The notes under the pieces: model-generated
What the model was told of the DNA's origin: nothing
Databases searched by the model: none
The model's input: only the letters and a program-made list of their open reading frames with translations
Shown here: positions 7,857-16,102 of the stretch, one piece after another
How the letters are laid out: every line of letters starts with the position of its first letter
How positions within the stretch are numbered: position 1 is the first letter of the stretch
Program-made: the position numbers and the translations under genes
Source of the DNA: PVC group bacterium
GTDB taxonomy: Bacteria; GCA-001730085; JADFSZ01
Assembly: GCA_022560555.1 (NCBI GenBank)
Contig: JADFSZ010000004.1
Span: 1-22,933, forward strand
DNA: 22,933 bases
Direction of reading: 5' to 3'

Positions 7857-8858
7857 TTACGGAACGGTTCTAAACCGTGTGGCTCTTAAAATATTCTCAA
7901 GAAGCATCAACACCAGGGCCGCGCTGATGGGGAGTACATACAATTCCCGATAGTTATAAAAAGCGTTTTGTTCCACTTTGCTTTTTTCCATCTTATCGAT
8001 TTCATCGTATATATTCCGCAATTCTTTCGTATTTGTCGCTCGAAAATATTGTCCCCCGGTGATAGCCGCGATTTCCGTTAAGGATTCTTCGTTAAGCTCA
8101 AAAATCACATTTTGATATCTCGTCCGTCCCCAAGGATCCCTCGTCGGATACGGAACAGGCCCCATCGATCCCGTTCCAATCGTATACACTTTGATACCCA
8201 GTGATTTCGCGATTTTCGCCGCCTTACGGGGCTCAACCTCACCGGCATTGTTGATGCCATCCGTCAAAAGAACAATAATCTGACTTTCACCTTTTTTATC
8301 TTTCAGACGTTTAATGGATGAGATCAGACCCGAGCCTATGGCTGTTCCGTCTTCGATTAAACCGACTTCGGCCCGATCAAGAAAGGTGTTCGTCACATCA
8401 TGATCCAGCGTTAAAGGGCACAAAGTATAAGCCCTTCCGGCAAAAACAACAATCCCAATCCGGTCATCTGCGCGTTCACGAATAAAATCCTTAATGACAG
8501 ACTTTGCTATTTCAAGCCGATTAACACGTTTTTTGTTTTTTTGAAAATCTTCCGCGAGCATACTTGTTGAGACATCCACTGCCAAAATAATATCAATCCC
8601 CTCTTTATGAATCTTGGTTTCCTCTAGGCCCCAACGCATGCCGACAAGACCAAGAACCATTAACATCACAACAGAGGTTTTCAAGAGAAACATGCCTTTC
8701 TTAAATATTTCAAATGCGGGAGAATAAATATTTTTAAAAGCTCTCGTATTTGAGAATTTCACTTCGGCGTATTGAGAACCTTCCCGGTACCAAATCCAGA
8801 CGAGCGCCAAAAGAATCGGGGCCAAAACAAAAAACCAAGGATGCGTGATTTCAAACAT
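7857..8858 (-). CDS. BatA-like VWA-domain membrane protein
   Basis: This is an inner-membrane protein with a cytoplasmic-looking or periplasmic VWA domain, of the Bat/aerotolerance type. From the ATG at 8858 it has 333 aa, with helices at about 8-23 and 57-76. The VWA domain starts at about 88 with an intact MIDAS (DVSTS: D95, S97, S99), a later TDGINN segment, and a final helix near the C-terminus. I prefer this start to the longer in-frame one at 8972: GAGGG lies 7 bases upstream, the overlap with the previous gene falls to 8 bases, and MFEITHPWF is the usual start of BatA proteins. It is the third gene of the DUF58/BatD/BatA block. Such proteins are thought to help assemble or protect envelope complexes, usually with a MoxR ATPase, which is absent here. 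Confidence 0.88.
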   Translation of the reverse strand: MFEITHPWFFVLAPILLALVWIWYREGSQYAEVKFSNTRAFKNIYSPAFEIFKKGMFLLKTSVVMLMVLGLVGMRWGLEETKIHKEGIDIILAVDVSTSMLAEDFQKNKKRVNRLEIAKSVIKDFIRERADDRIGIVVFAGRAYTLCPLTLDHDVTNTFLDRAEVGLIEDGTAIGSGLISSIKRLKDKKGESQIIVLLTDGINNAGEVEPRKAAKIAKSLGIKVYTIGTGSMGPVPYPTRDPWGRTRYQNVIFELNEESLTEIAAITGGQYFRATNTKELRNIYDEIDKMEKSKVEQNAFYNYRELYVLPISAALVLMLLENILRATRFRTVP

Positions 8859-9843
8859 AATTCGCCCTCTGACTGTTACGAAGGTCCTCTTTTTCATTCT
8901 CCTCGGGCGGCCCAGGAATCGTGCTTCGAATAAATTCCCGCGCCTGAACAAGAAGGTGATTCGCTTCGTCAAGACGGGGCCTAAATCGCGCGAATTTCAC
9001 TAAATCACATTCGGACATAAATTCCTGCAAAAGTTTTCGATGCTCATATGTTATCACATGTGTTCTGCTTGTTGCCTCCAAAAACTCTTGCGTTGTCTGT
9101 TCCGGGGCGTTTAGAGAAAATCGTCCTTCGATATAGTGACGCACAATATCAGAAACCCCCGAATAGAATTCTTTATACAAGTCCTCTTCCAGCAAACCTG
9201 AATCTTCAAGCCTTTTCAATTCTTCTAAAGCACGTTCATGAATCGGACGCGGATCAAGATCAACGCCCTTCATCTCCTCTTTGGATTTTTTGGAGCGTAG
9301 CCACCACCAAACACCGAACACCAAAAGAGCTAAAACGATCCCCCCTAACACAATCAACGTTATCATGGACGGCTCCACAGGACCCTTGATATCACGAATG
9401 TCCGTATCATCAACACCTATAAGACTTACAACATCAATAAAAAGCTCCGGTGTTTTATATTCAGAAAATTCGCCCTCAGGATCAACAGCAACGAAGATTT
9501 TCGGTCGTATCACATACGGCCCCGGAACAAAAGTATTCAGACTATATTTTTTTTTGACAAATACCATATCCGGGTCAACTTTTAGCGGTTCACTTTTTTC
9601 AACGCTTTCAATAAAGAGACCATCGATATCAACGGACAGAAGGGGGAATCGAACTTGATAATTACGTGGATATTGAGCCGATATTGTTAGTGTTACGTTC
9701 TTTGCGACTTGAACTTTCGTTTTATCTATTGACGCCCAGACTTTCACACGATCATTATCAAACGATAAACCGTATGGTGCGCATAAAACCATGAAAACGA
9801 TCATCCCTGATAAAGTGCGCGTTAAGAACTGAGTCGTTATCAT
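8851..9843 (-). CDS. BatD/DUF4381-like envelope protein
   Basis: The 330-residue protein has a signal peptide (about 1-28), an extracytoplasmic beta-rich domain (about 30-155), one helix (about 160-182) and a helical cytoplasmic tail with two segments (about 195-310). The first half resembles the BatD oxygen-tolerance domain, in which partner stretches protrude from the membrane. The tail resembles DUF4381, with its EEFxSGVSDIVRHYIEGRF-type helix pattern (shown here as EFYSGVSDIVRHYIEGRF). It starts immediately after the TAG of the DUF58 gene (TAGATG) and overlaps the BatA-like gene by 8 bases, so the three products are probably made in fixed ratio. Exact function is unknown; assignment rests on architecture and neighbours. 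Confidence 0.75.
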   Translation of the reverse strand: MITTQFLTRTLSGMIVFMVLCAPYGLSFDNDRVKVWASIDKTKVQVAKNVTLTISAQYPRNYQVRFPLLSVDIDGLFIESVEKSEPLKVDPDMVFVKKKYSLNTFVPGPYVIRPKIFVAVDPEGEFSEYKTPELFIDVVSLIGVDDTDIRDIKGPVEPSMITLIVLGGIVLALLVFGVWWWLRSKKSKEEMKGVDLDPRPIHERALEELKRLEDSGLLEEDLYKEFYSGVSDIVRHYIEGRFSLNAPEQTTQEFLEATSRTHVITYEHRKLLQEFMSECDLVKFARFRPRLDEANHLLVQAREFIRSTIPGPPEENEKEDLRNSQRANYV

Positions 9844-10719
9844 CTACTTTCGCCTCTCCCTCATCGCAAAAAATTTCTTCAACGGACGAATATATCCATG
9901 ATCTGTTCGAATCTCAATATGATCGATTTTGTGCATTTTAAATAACGCATTCCTCTTTTCTGTTTGAGACAGGCTATTTTCTCTGTAGTGGCGGAGCACC
10001 TCAGGATCATACGTGTCCACAAATACAATATTTTCAGACTCAATATCCCTAAGTTTTATTATGCCTACAGGGTGAATCTCACACTCTCTTGGATCCGTAA
10101 CAGATACAGCGATCATATCATGACGTCGGCGCGCTATTTTAAGATCTTTTTCATACCCGGACGCAAAGAAATCTGAAATCAGAAAACATACCGCGTGACG
10201 TTTAATGATAGACATCAAAAATCTCAAAGCCGCTTGTATATTCGTTCCCTTTTGACAGGGCTGAAAATACAGTATTTCACGAATAACTCTTAAGACATGT
10301 TTTTTGCCCTTTTTGGGCGGAATATAACGTTCGACTTGATCTGTAAAAATAATGAGCCCGACTTTATCCTGATTTTTGATAGCGGAAAAAGCTAAAACGG
10401 CTCCGAGCTCAGCCACGTATTCACGTTTATTTCTTTGGATCGAACCAAACTCTCCTGAACCGGAAGCGTCCAGGATGAGCATCAATGTTTGCTCTCTCTC
10501 CTCAACAAATTTTTTAATATGCGGAAATCCCGTGCGAGCCGTCACATTCCAGTCAATCAAACGCACATCATCCCCGGGTTGATAGGCACGAACTTCATCA
10601 AATTCAATCCCGCACCCCTTAAAGACACTATGATATTGCCCTGAAAAGATTTCGCTTACCACACGCCGCGTACGAATATGAATATTCTTAACATTTTTTA
10701 ATATTTCGGAAGGGATCAT
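9844..10719 (-). CDS. DUF58 domain protein
   Basis: This is a cytoplasmic VWA-like protein of the DUF58 family (291 aa, normal length). The hallmark GIEFDEVRAYQPGDDVRLID (about 36-55) followed by WNVTARTG is present, and a MIDAS-like DASGS follows in LILDASGSGE. No membrane segment is evident. DUF58 genes nearly always sit with a MoxR AAA+ ATPase and VWA/Bat proteins, and this one heads the Bat-like block, but no MoxR gene precedes it: queA does, 13 bases upstream. AAAGGA lies 8 bases before the ATG. The role in envelope or stress functions is inferred from family context. Confidence 0.9.
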   Translation of the reverse strand: MIPSEILKNVKNIHIRTRRVVSEIFSGQYHSVFKGCGIEFDEVRAYQPGDDVRLIDWNVTARTGFPHIKKFVEEREQTLMLILDASGSGEFGSIQRNKREYVAELGAVLAFSAIKNQDKVGLIIFTDQVERYIPPKKGKKHVLRVIREILYFQPCQKGTNIQAALRFLMSIIKRHAVCFLISDFFASGYEKDLKIARRRHDMIAVSVTDPRECEIHPVGIIKLRDIESENIVFVDTYDPEVLRHYRENSLSQTEKRNALFKMHKIDHIEIRTDHGYIRPLKKFFAMRERRK

Positions 10720-10732
10720 AACTCAGTTCCTT

Positions 10733-11794
10733 TTACGGAAAGATCAGCATCGCATCTCCATAACTATAAAACCGATAACTATTTTTGATGGCTTCCTGAT
10801 AAGCCTTTTGAATAAATGACAATCCGCCGAACGCGGCCACCAGCATAAAAAGCGTTGAGCACGGCAAATGAAAGTTTGTAATCAACGCATCCGCCATACA
10901 AAACTTGTATCCGGGATAAATAAAAAGATCGGTTTCGCCTACTATGTCTTTCTCTCGATAAAGTTCAATATTTTTTGAGGCGGCCTCAAGAACACGCAGG
11001 GTTGTTGAACCTACAGCAATAACACGTCTTTTATGTCTCTTTGCCCAACGTATTCGATTCACTTCATGTGAGGCAATTCGGTATGATTCAGGAATCAACT
11101 TGTGATCTTTGATGTTTTCTGAGGTTACGGGCTTAAATGTTCCCGGCCCCACATGTAAAGTTACATAATGCACTCCTATTCCCTTTGATTTCAATCGTGA
11201 CAAAAGGGGTTTTGTAAAATGCAATCCCGCGGTAGGGGCCGCGACAGATCCAGGATCTTTCGCGTATACAGGTTGATAATCCAATAGATCCAATCGATAC
11301 CTTTCGTTTCCATCATCATAGGACCGGGTAATATACGGCGGCAAAGGAGCTCTGCCGATTTTTCCAATCGTCGTCATGAAAGACTTTCCCTTTTTATTGA
11401 ACGTCACAGGGATTTCAAATGTTTCAGGAATGCGCGCTCCCGTGATTTTTCCGATGAGATTCCCGGGCAGAACAATCTCATCGCCAAGAGCAAACGAAGC
11501 TCGTGATTTTGTAAAAACATACCATTGCCCGTCCCCGATAGGTCTTGACAATGTGATTTCAGTTTTTGCGCCTGTTTTTTTTGCTCCGATCAACCTGGCG
11601 GGTATAACTTTTGAATTGTTCATAACCAAAACATCGTCCTTTTTTAATATCTGAGGCAACTGTTTGAATCGATAATGCTCAATGCTTTGGCTTTTACAAT
11701 GAAGGACCATAAGACAGCTCTGATCACGGCGGGTCTTTGGATATTGAGCGATGGAAGATTTTGGAAGAAAATAATCGAATTCTTTTAATTTCAT
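10733..11794 (-). CDS. queA: tRNA preQ1 ribosyltransferase-isomerase QueA
   Basis: QueA transfers and isomerises the ribosyl group of S-adenosylmethionine onto preQ1 in tRNA, giving epoxyqueuosine. The 353-residue protein is full length. Visible family segments are VLVMNNSKVIPARL (about 56-69), VAAPTAGLHFT (about 183-193) and HVGPGTFKPV. The ATG overlaps the stop of the SpoIID-domain gene by four bases. In many Firmicutes and others queA follows ruvAB and precedes tgt, yajC and secDF. Here it is followed by the DUF58/Bat block instead, so tgt, which supplies its substrate tRNA, must lie elsewhere. Confidence 0.96.
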   Translation of the reverse strand: MKLKEFDYFLPKSSIAQYPKTRRDQSCLMVLHCKSQSIEHYRFKQLPQILKKDDVLVMNNSKVIPARLIGAKKTGAKTEITLSRPIGDGQWYVFTKSRASFALGDEIVLPGNLIGKITGARIPETFEIPVTFNKKGKSFMTTIGKIGRAPLPPYITRSYDDGNERYRLDLLDYQPVYAKDPGSVAAPTAGLHFTKPLLSRLKSKGIGVHYVTLHVGPGTFKPVTSENIKDHKLIPESYRIASHEVNRIRWAKRHKRRVIAVGSTTLRVLEAASKNIELYREKDIVGETDLFIYPGYKFCMADALITNFHLPCSTLFMLVAAFGGLSFIQKAYQEAIKNSYRFYSYGDAMLIFP

Positions 11795-12960
11795 TGCAAT
11801 TTGACCAGTTTCGATCCCGAATAATAAAATAACAGAATCTCATCCGTCTTTAGTTTTTTTTCGGCTAGTCCTTTCGCCCCCCATTGGCAAAATCCGACAC
11901 CATGCCCCCATCCTTGTCCATGAAATACAAGCTGGTCACGATGAGTTGAAAGATCAAAACGCGTGCTCTTTATCATACGAGGACTGACACGCAGACGAAA
12001 GTCAACAGCATCCATCACATATTGGCCCTGACTTGTGGTGATATTCAGTTGCTTGACACGGCCCGAACTCGTTTTATTCTTTACGTCAACAGAAATCACA
12101 ATCTCCGACGAATCATTGAAAATATCTTTTATTTTATTTTGGAGGTCCTCAAGCTTAAGATTGAATATCCAATCATAATTTGGCGCATCGGAACAAAAAT
12201 TACAAGTCACGCTTTTTAAACACGGCACATCTATTTTTTTCCATACCATATTCCCGTACTCTGTCTTTCCGCCGCAGGTTGAGTGAAAAAACGCGGGTAT
12301 AAGCGTATTTTTATATACAAGCACAACCCCCTTCGTCTCCTTCACAATACGGTTTGAAATCCATGTTTCGTTACCGAAACCACCGTAAACTTGCGAATAA
12401 ATGTCTGCCGTAAGATCATAAAGCTCGTCTTGATGGATGCCCTTTTGATATAAAGCGTATGTTCGTGATGCTATCGCTTGCGCGCGCAGGGCATTTTCGG
12501 GCCAGCGCTTGGGCATTTCGCCGACGAGAACCCCTTTAATATAATCTTCAAGCCCAATATGATTCACAACGAGGATTTTATTTTTTGAAACCACATATAT
12601 GGCAATATCCCCACGGTACTTTTTATTGTTCATCGAAAATGTTTCGTCTGGCCTTAAACGGATTTCCAAATAATTTGTGACAAAAGATTTTGACCCAAGC
12701 CAAATCCCTGTTTCCCCTCCCTTAACACCTGTCAGAGGCAAATCAGCATCTTTCCAAAGAAGTTTTCCTGAATTGCCGTCACGACATTCAAAACGCCCGG
12801 AAATCATCAAGTCAAAAGACTCGAACCCTTTTGAAGAAAGATTCACGCGGATCATGTGTTTGTTTTCTGCGGATAAATCCCCGGCAGATGCAAACATCAG
12901 GAGAGTAAAGCCGAAAACAAAATAAAACAGCTTAGAAAACTTTATGCCGATGACTGTCAT
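11791..12960 (-). CDS. SpoIID/LytB-domain protein, secreted
   Basis: This exported protein (389 aa) has a signal peptide at about 1-30 ending near ASA or LSA. The SpoIID domain includes YIKGVLVGEMPKRWPENALR (about 132-151), containing the glutamate equivalent to the catalytic residue of SpoIID lytic transglycosylase. FHSTCGGKTE and GWGHGVGFCQWGA follow. SpoIID cleaves glycan strands lacking stem peptides, and LytB is a related amidase modifier. The host is probably not a spore former, so a general role in wall remodelling is likely; this is inference. The neighbours ruvB (68 bases upstream) and queA (4-base overlap) match an arrangement found in Clostridia. Confidence 0.88.
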   Translation of the reverse strand: MTVIGIKFSKLFYFVFGFTLLMFASAGDLSAENKHMIRVNLSSKGFESFDLMISGRFECRDGNSGKLLWKDADLPLTGVKGGETGIWLGSKSFVTNYLEIRLRPDETFSMNNKKYRGDIAIYVVSKNKILVVNHIGLEDYIKGVLVGEMPKRWPENALRAQAIASRTYALYQKGIHQDELYDLTADIYSQVYGGFGNETWISNRIVKETKGVVLVYKNTLIPAFFHSTCGGKTEYGNMVWKKIDVPCLKSVTCNFCSDAPNYDWIFNLKLEDLQNKIKDIFNDSSEIVISVDVKNKTSSGRVKQLNITTSQGQYVMDAVDFRLRVSPRMIKSTRFDLSTHRDQLVFHGQGWGHGVGFCQWGAKGLAEKKLKTDEILLFYYSGSKLVKLQ

Positions 12961-13028
12961 GGGATTAATGCTCGTTCAAGCAAATAGGCTTCAAAAATAT
13001 TCTGAGATAGCAAGAGAGGACAAATTTA

Positions 13029-14063
13029 TTATTTTTCATCAGCGTCCCAAAGGTCTCCAAGGAAGGCACCCGTTGCTTTCGTGCCGAGATATTCACATCC
13101 AATTTTCGTGATTTTTCGTCCGTTTGAGGTGCGCTGAATGTACCCTTCGGCAATAAGAAAAGGTTCAAAGACTTCTTCGAGGGTTTGCTGATCTTCACCA
13201 ATACTCACACTTAAATTATTAATACCGACCGGACCACCGTCAAATTTCTCTAAAATACATCTCAATATCCTCCGGTCCATATCATCCAAACCTTTTTTAT
13301 CGACACCTAACATGAACAAAGCTTTATCCGCCACATCCTTTGTGATTTTGTTATCCGCTTTAATTTGCGCGTAATCCCGCACCCGTTTGAGAAGCCTATT
13401 CGCAATCCGGGGCGTCCCTCGGGAACGAAAAGATATTTCCCTCGCGCCTTCTTCATCAATGACCACACCAAGAATCTTCGCTGAGCGCATCACAATGTCA
13501 TAAAGATTTTCAGGAGGATAATATTCCAGCCGTTGTGTGATGCCGAATCGCTCGCGCATCGCTGACGTCAAAAGACCGCTTCTTGTCGTAGCTCCGATCA
13601 AAGTGAATTTCGCGAGATTCAACTTAACGGACCGTGCGGAAGGGCCCTTGTCAATCACGATATCAATCGCAAAATCTTCCATCGCCGGATAGAGGTACTC
13701 TTCCACAATCCGGCCCAAGCGATGAATCTCGTCAATAAAAAGGACTTCTCTCTCTTCAAGCCCTGTTAAAATACCCGCCAGATCCGCCGGCCGCTCTAAT
13801 GCCGGGCCGGATGTATGTTTCATCTGAACTCCCAGGACGGACGAAACAATATGTGCCAATGTGGTTTTGCCCAAACCCGAAGGGCCGAAAAACAAAATAT
13901 GATCCACGGCCTCTTTACGTTCAATAGCCGCCCTTAGAAAAATATCTAAACACTCTTTTAAATGATCCTGTCCGATAAAATCAGAAAATGTTTGAGGTCT
14001 CAGAGATCTCTCTGTTGGTATATCTTCTTGTTGTATTGAGGGGGAAATCACGCGATCTTCCAT
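13029..14063 (-). CDS. ruvB: Holliday junction branch migration ATPase RuvB
   Basis: RuvB is the AAA+ motor that drives branch migration with RuvA. The protein has 344 aa. Walker A is GPSGLGKT (60-67) and Walker B is LFIDEIH (108-114). A sensor stretch (GATTRSGLLTSAMRERFG) and a C-terminal winged-helix DNA-binding domain (YIQRTSNGRKITKIG) are also visible. AAAGGA stands seven bases before the ATG. ruvA lies 34 bases upstream and ruvC before it, so the three subunits share one operon. Confidence 0.97.
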   Translation of the reverse strand: MEDRVISPSIQQEDIPTERSLRPQTFSDFIGQDHLKECLDIFLRAAIERKEAVDHILFFGPSGLGKTTLAHIVSSVLGVQMKHTSGPALERPADLAGILTGLEEREVLFIDEIHRLGRIVEEYLYPAMEDFAIDIVIDKGPSARSVKLNLAKFTLIGATTRSGLLTSAMRERFGITQRLEYYPPENLYDIVMRSAKILGVVIDEEGAREISFRSRGTPRIANRLLKRVRDYAQIKADNKITKDVADKALFMLGVDKKGLDDMDRRILRCILEKFDGGPVGINNLSVSIGEDQQTLEEVFEPFLIAEGYIQRTSNGRKITKIGCEYLGTKATGAFLGDLWDADEK

Positions 14064-14097
14064 GTGAGATCCTTTCCGTTCCGTTTTTTAATTCCTT

Positions 14098-14691
14098 TTA
14101 CCTTTTTAAGACTTTACGAATAAGTTCCTCGGTCGTGCAGGAAACACCGGTTTCTCTTTGAACACGCCCGACCTCTTGACGAGCGGATTGAGCGGAATAC
14201 CCAAGTGCGGTTAAAGCTTCAACAGCATCTTCGTGAGCATTTATATTAGCCTCTTTCGAGCTCGTTTCTTTTTGGGTCATCAAATCATCAAAGGACACTT
14301 TATCCTTTAGCTCCAGAATCATTCTCTGAGCCGTCTTTTTTCCTATGCCAGTTACACACGTCAAGCGCCCCACATCCTCTTTAAGGATGGCCTGTTGAAA
14401 ATCGATAATACTCATTGTCGACAAAACATTTAAGGCTGATTTCGGCCCGACACCACCGACACTGATAAGAAGCAGAAAAAGATGTTTTTCCGCACGGGTA
14501 AAGAATCCAAACAAATCTAAAGAATCCTCCCTGACATGCTGATACACAAAAACTTTAACGTTGTCCCCGACAGATCCTACCAAATCACTTGTCGAAAGCG
14601 AAACCGCGATATCATACCCAATACCATTGGCTTCGATCACAAGATGTGCGGGGTGTTTTTCCGCGAGTTTTCCTCGAATATAATTAATCAT
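14098..14691 (-). CDS. ruvA: Holliday junction DNA helicase subunit RuvA
   Basis: This is the junction-binding subunit of RuvAB (197 aa, close to the usual 200). The N-terminal OB domain starts INYIRGKLAEK, with VIEANGIGYDI. The middle carries helix-hairpin-helix motifs around VGGVGPKSALNVLS and VTGIGKKTAQRMILEL. The C-terminal domain III (EDAVEALTALGYS) contacts RuvB. The ATG overlaps the ruvC stop by four bases. Confidence 0.96.
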   Translation of the reverse strand: MINYIRGKLAEKHPAHLVIEANGIGYDIAVSLSTSDLVGSVGDNVKVFVYQHVREDSLDLFGFFTRAEKHLFLLLISVGGVGPKSALNVLSTMSIIDFQQAILKEDVGRLTCVTGIGKKTAQRMILELKDKVSFDDLMTQKETSSKEANINAHEDAVEALTALGYSAQSARQEVGRVQRETGVSCTTEELIRKVLKR

Positions 14692-15182
14692 GTCTGTTTA
14701 ATCAATTGTTGAAATTTTGAAGAATTCAAAAAACAATAGGCGGAGGCTAAAGCATCCGCGGCATCTTCAGAGCGCGGCATATCTTTGAGCTTCAGCAAAC
14801 TCTGCATCATCTTTTGAATTTGATATTTTTGCGCGCGTCCATTTCCTTTAACGGCTTTTTTAATTTGCGTGGGAGAAAACTCATGGATCTCAATATCATG
14901 AAGATCCGCGAGAAGTAAAACGATGCCTCGTCCTTCACCTAAGGAGATAGCGCTCTTGACATTCACACCAAAAAACACCTTTTCGATGGAAATAATATCA
15001 GGTTTGATTTGACCGATAATGGTATCTAATTTCCGATAGATTTCTCCAAGCCGAAACGAAAGATCCATTTTGGCAATCGATCTGACAACACCGTATTCCA
15101 ATGACCGGATAGCACCGTTATTTTTTTCCAAAACGCCGTAGCCAACATTATGTGTCCCGGGGTCAATGCCCAATACTTTCAT
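14688..15182 (-). CDS. ruvC: Crossover junction endodeoxyribonuclease RuvC
   Basis: This Mg2+-dependent resolvase (164 aa) cuts Holliday junctions. The four catalytic acidic residues align with the Escherichia coli ones: D7 in GIDPGTHNVG, E67 in ISIEKVF, and D140 and D143 in SEDAADALA. Its start overlaps the yebC stop (ATGA) and its stop overlaps the ruvA start, so yebC, ruvC and ruvA are translationally linked. Confidence 0.97.
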   Translation of the reverse strand: MKVLGIDPGTHNVGYGVLEKNNGAIRSLEYGVVRSIAKMDLSFRLGEIYRKLDTIIGQIKPDIISIEKVFFGVNVKSAISLGEGRGIVLLLADLHDIEIHEFSPTQIKKAVKGNGRAQKYQIQKMMQSLLKLKDMPRSEDAADALASAYCFLNSSKFQQLIKQT

Positions 15183-15916
15183 GAGGCTTCATCCATTATA
15201 TCAAAATTAGAATACACATTTTGAACATCATCGTGATCTTCCAGCTCCTCCATCAGACGAAGAACAGGTCCGGCTTGGACCTCACTTATCCTAACATAAT
15301 CTTTGGGCACCATGGTCAACTGGGCATCCATGATCGGCACTTTTTTATCCTCTAAAAATGACTTCACTTTGTAGAAATCACTGACTTGAGTATATACAAG
15401 ATAGGCCTCCTCGTCTGATGTATCAAGATCTTCTCCTCCGGCCTCCAAAACAGAGTTCATTAAATCATCTTCGGATATGTCCTCTTTTTTGACACGGATC
15501 TCCCCTTTCTTTTGAAACATCCATGCCACACATCCGGCCGCACCAAGATGGCCGTGATTTTTCTCAAAGATTTTTCTCAGCTCAGGATGAGTCCGATTTT
15601 TATTGTCTGTTAACACATCAACAATGATGGCTATCCCCGAAGCCCCATAGCCCTCATAAGTGATCGGCTCATAATTCACACCCGGAATCTCTCCTAGACC
15701 CTTTTTGATGGCTCTTTCAATGTTAGACGTGGGCATATTGATCCCCTTCGAGCTTAGAATAGCTGTCCGTAAGCGTGCATTACGATTAGGATCTCCGCCT
15801 CCCTCCCGGGCGGCAACTGTGATTTCCTTGATCGCCTTTGTAAAAACTTTACCGCGCTTCTGGTCGATAGCGGCCTTTTTATGCTTGATACTGCTCCATT
15901 TGGAATGTCCTGACAT
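15179..15916 (-). CDS. yebC: YebC/TACO1-family regulatory or translation factor
   Basis: The protein (245 aa) starts with the family signature MSGHSKWSSIKHKKAAIDQ, followed by FTKAIKEITVAAREGG, and later YEGYGASGIAIIV. YebC proteins are annotated as transcription regulators, and some act in translation of proline-rich sequences. The GTGAGGG stretch lies just upstream of the ATG. It is the first gene of the long minus-strand run and precedes ruvC with a 4-base overlap, as in many bacteria. Confidence 0.95.
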   Translation of the reverse strand: MSGHSKWSSIKHKKAAIDQKRGKVFTKAIKEITVAAREGGGDPNRNARLRTAILSSKGINMPTSNIERAIKKGLGEIPGVNYEPITYEGYGASGIAIIVDVLTDNKNRTHPELRKIFEKNHGHLGAAGCVAWMFQKKGEIRVKKEDISEDDLMNSVLEAGGEDLDTSDEEAYLVYTQVSDFYKVKSFLEDKKVPIMDAQLTMVPKDYVRISEVQAGPVLRLMEELEDHDDVQNVYSNFDIMDEAS

Positions 15917-15949
15917 GAGTCCCTCACGGTTATAAGAACGTCTTATTTT

Positions 15950-15978
15950 ATTTTATACAGTCAAAGCTCCTTTGTAAA
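15950..15978 (-). promoter_or_regulatory. Candidate promoter for the yebC-ruv operon
   Basis: On the minus strand TTTACA (15973-15978) and TAAAAT (15950-15955) are separated by 17 bases, each matching 5 of 6 consensus positions. A TATAAA two bases further upstream (15952-15957) would need a 15-base spacer. The start would lie near 15944, leaving a leader of about 28 bases. It is the only good candidate in the 186-base divergent gap before yebC. Confidence 0.45.
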
Positions 15979-16024
15979 GCACCAAAGTTCATGAACCACA
16001 ATGTTTTCCACTGATATTTTTTCA

Positions 16025-16053
16025 TTGCCAGGCCCGCTTAAACACCCTATAAT
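16025..16053 (+). promoter_or_regulatory. Near-consensus promoter for the PaaK-like gene
   Basis: TTGCCA (16025-16030, 5 of 6) and TATAAT (16048-16053, 6 of 6) have the optimal 17-base spacer. Transcription should begin near 16060, about 43 bases before the ATG at 16103. It is one of the strongest promoter matches in the window and is divergent from the yebC promoter. Confidence 0.6.
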
Positions 16054-16102
16054 CGTAAAGGTAGACATATCTAAAACTTCGACCGATAGCGCATGATCAT
16101 CT

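Noticed and set aside
8859-8972. Longer start of the BatA-like protein
   Set aside because: It would add 38 basic residues inside the upstream gene; the ATG at 8858 has a proper ribosome binding site and the family's usual first residues.
13029-14063. RuvB as the missing AAA+ partner of the DUF58/Bat block
   Set aside because: Its sequence is ordinary RuvB with the winged-helix domain, and its partners RuvA and RuvC are adjacent.
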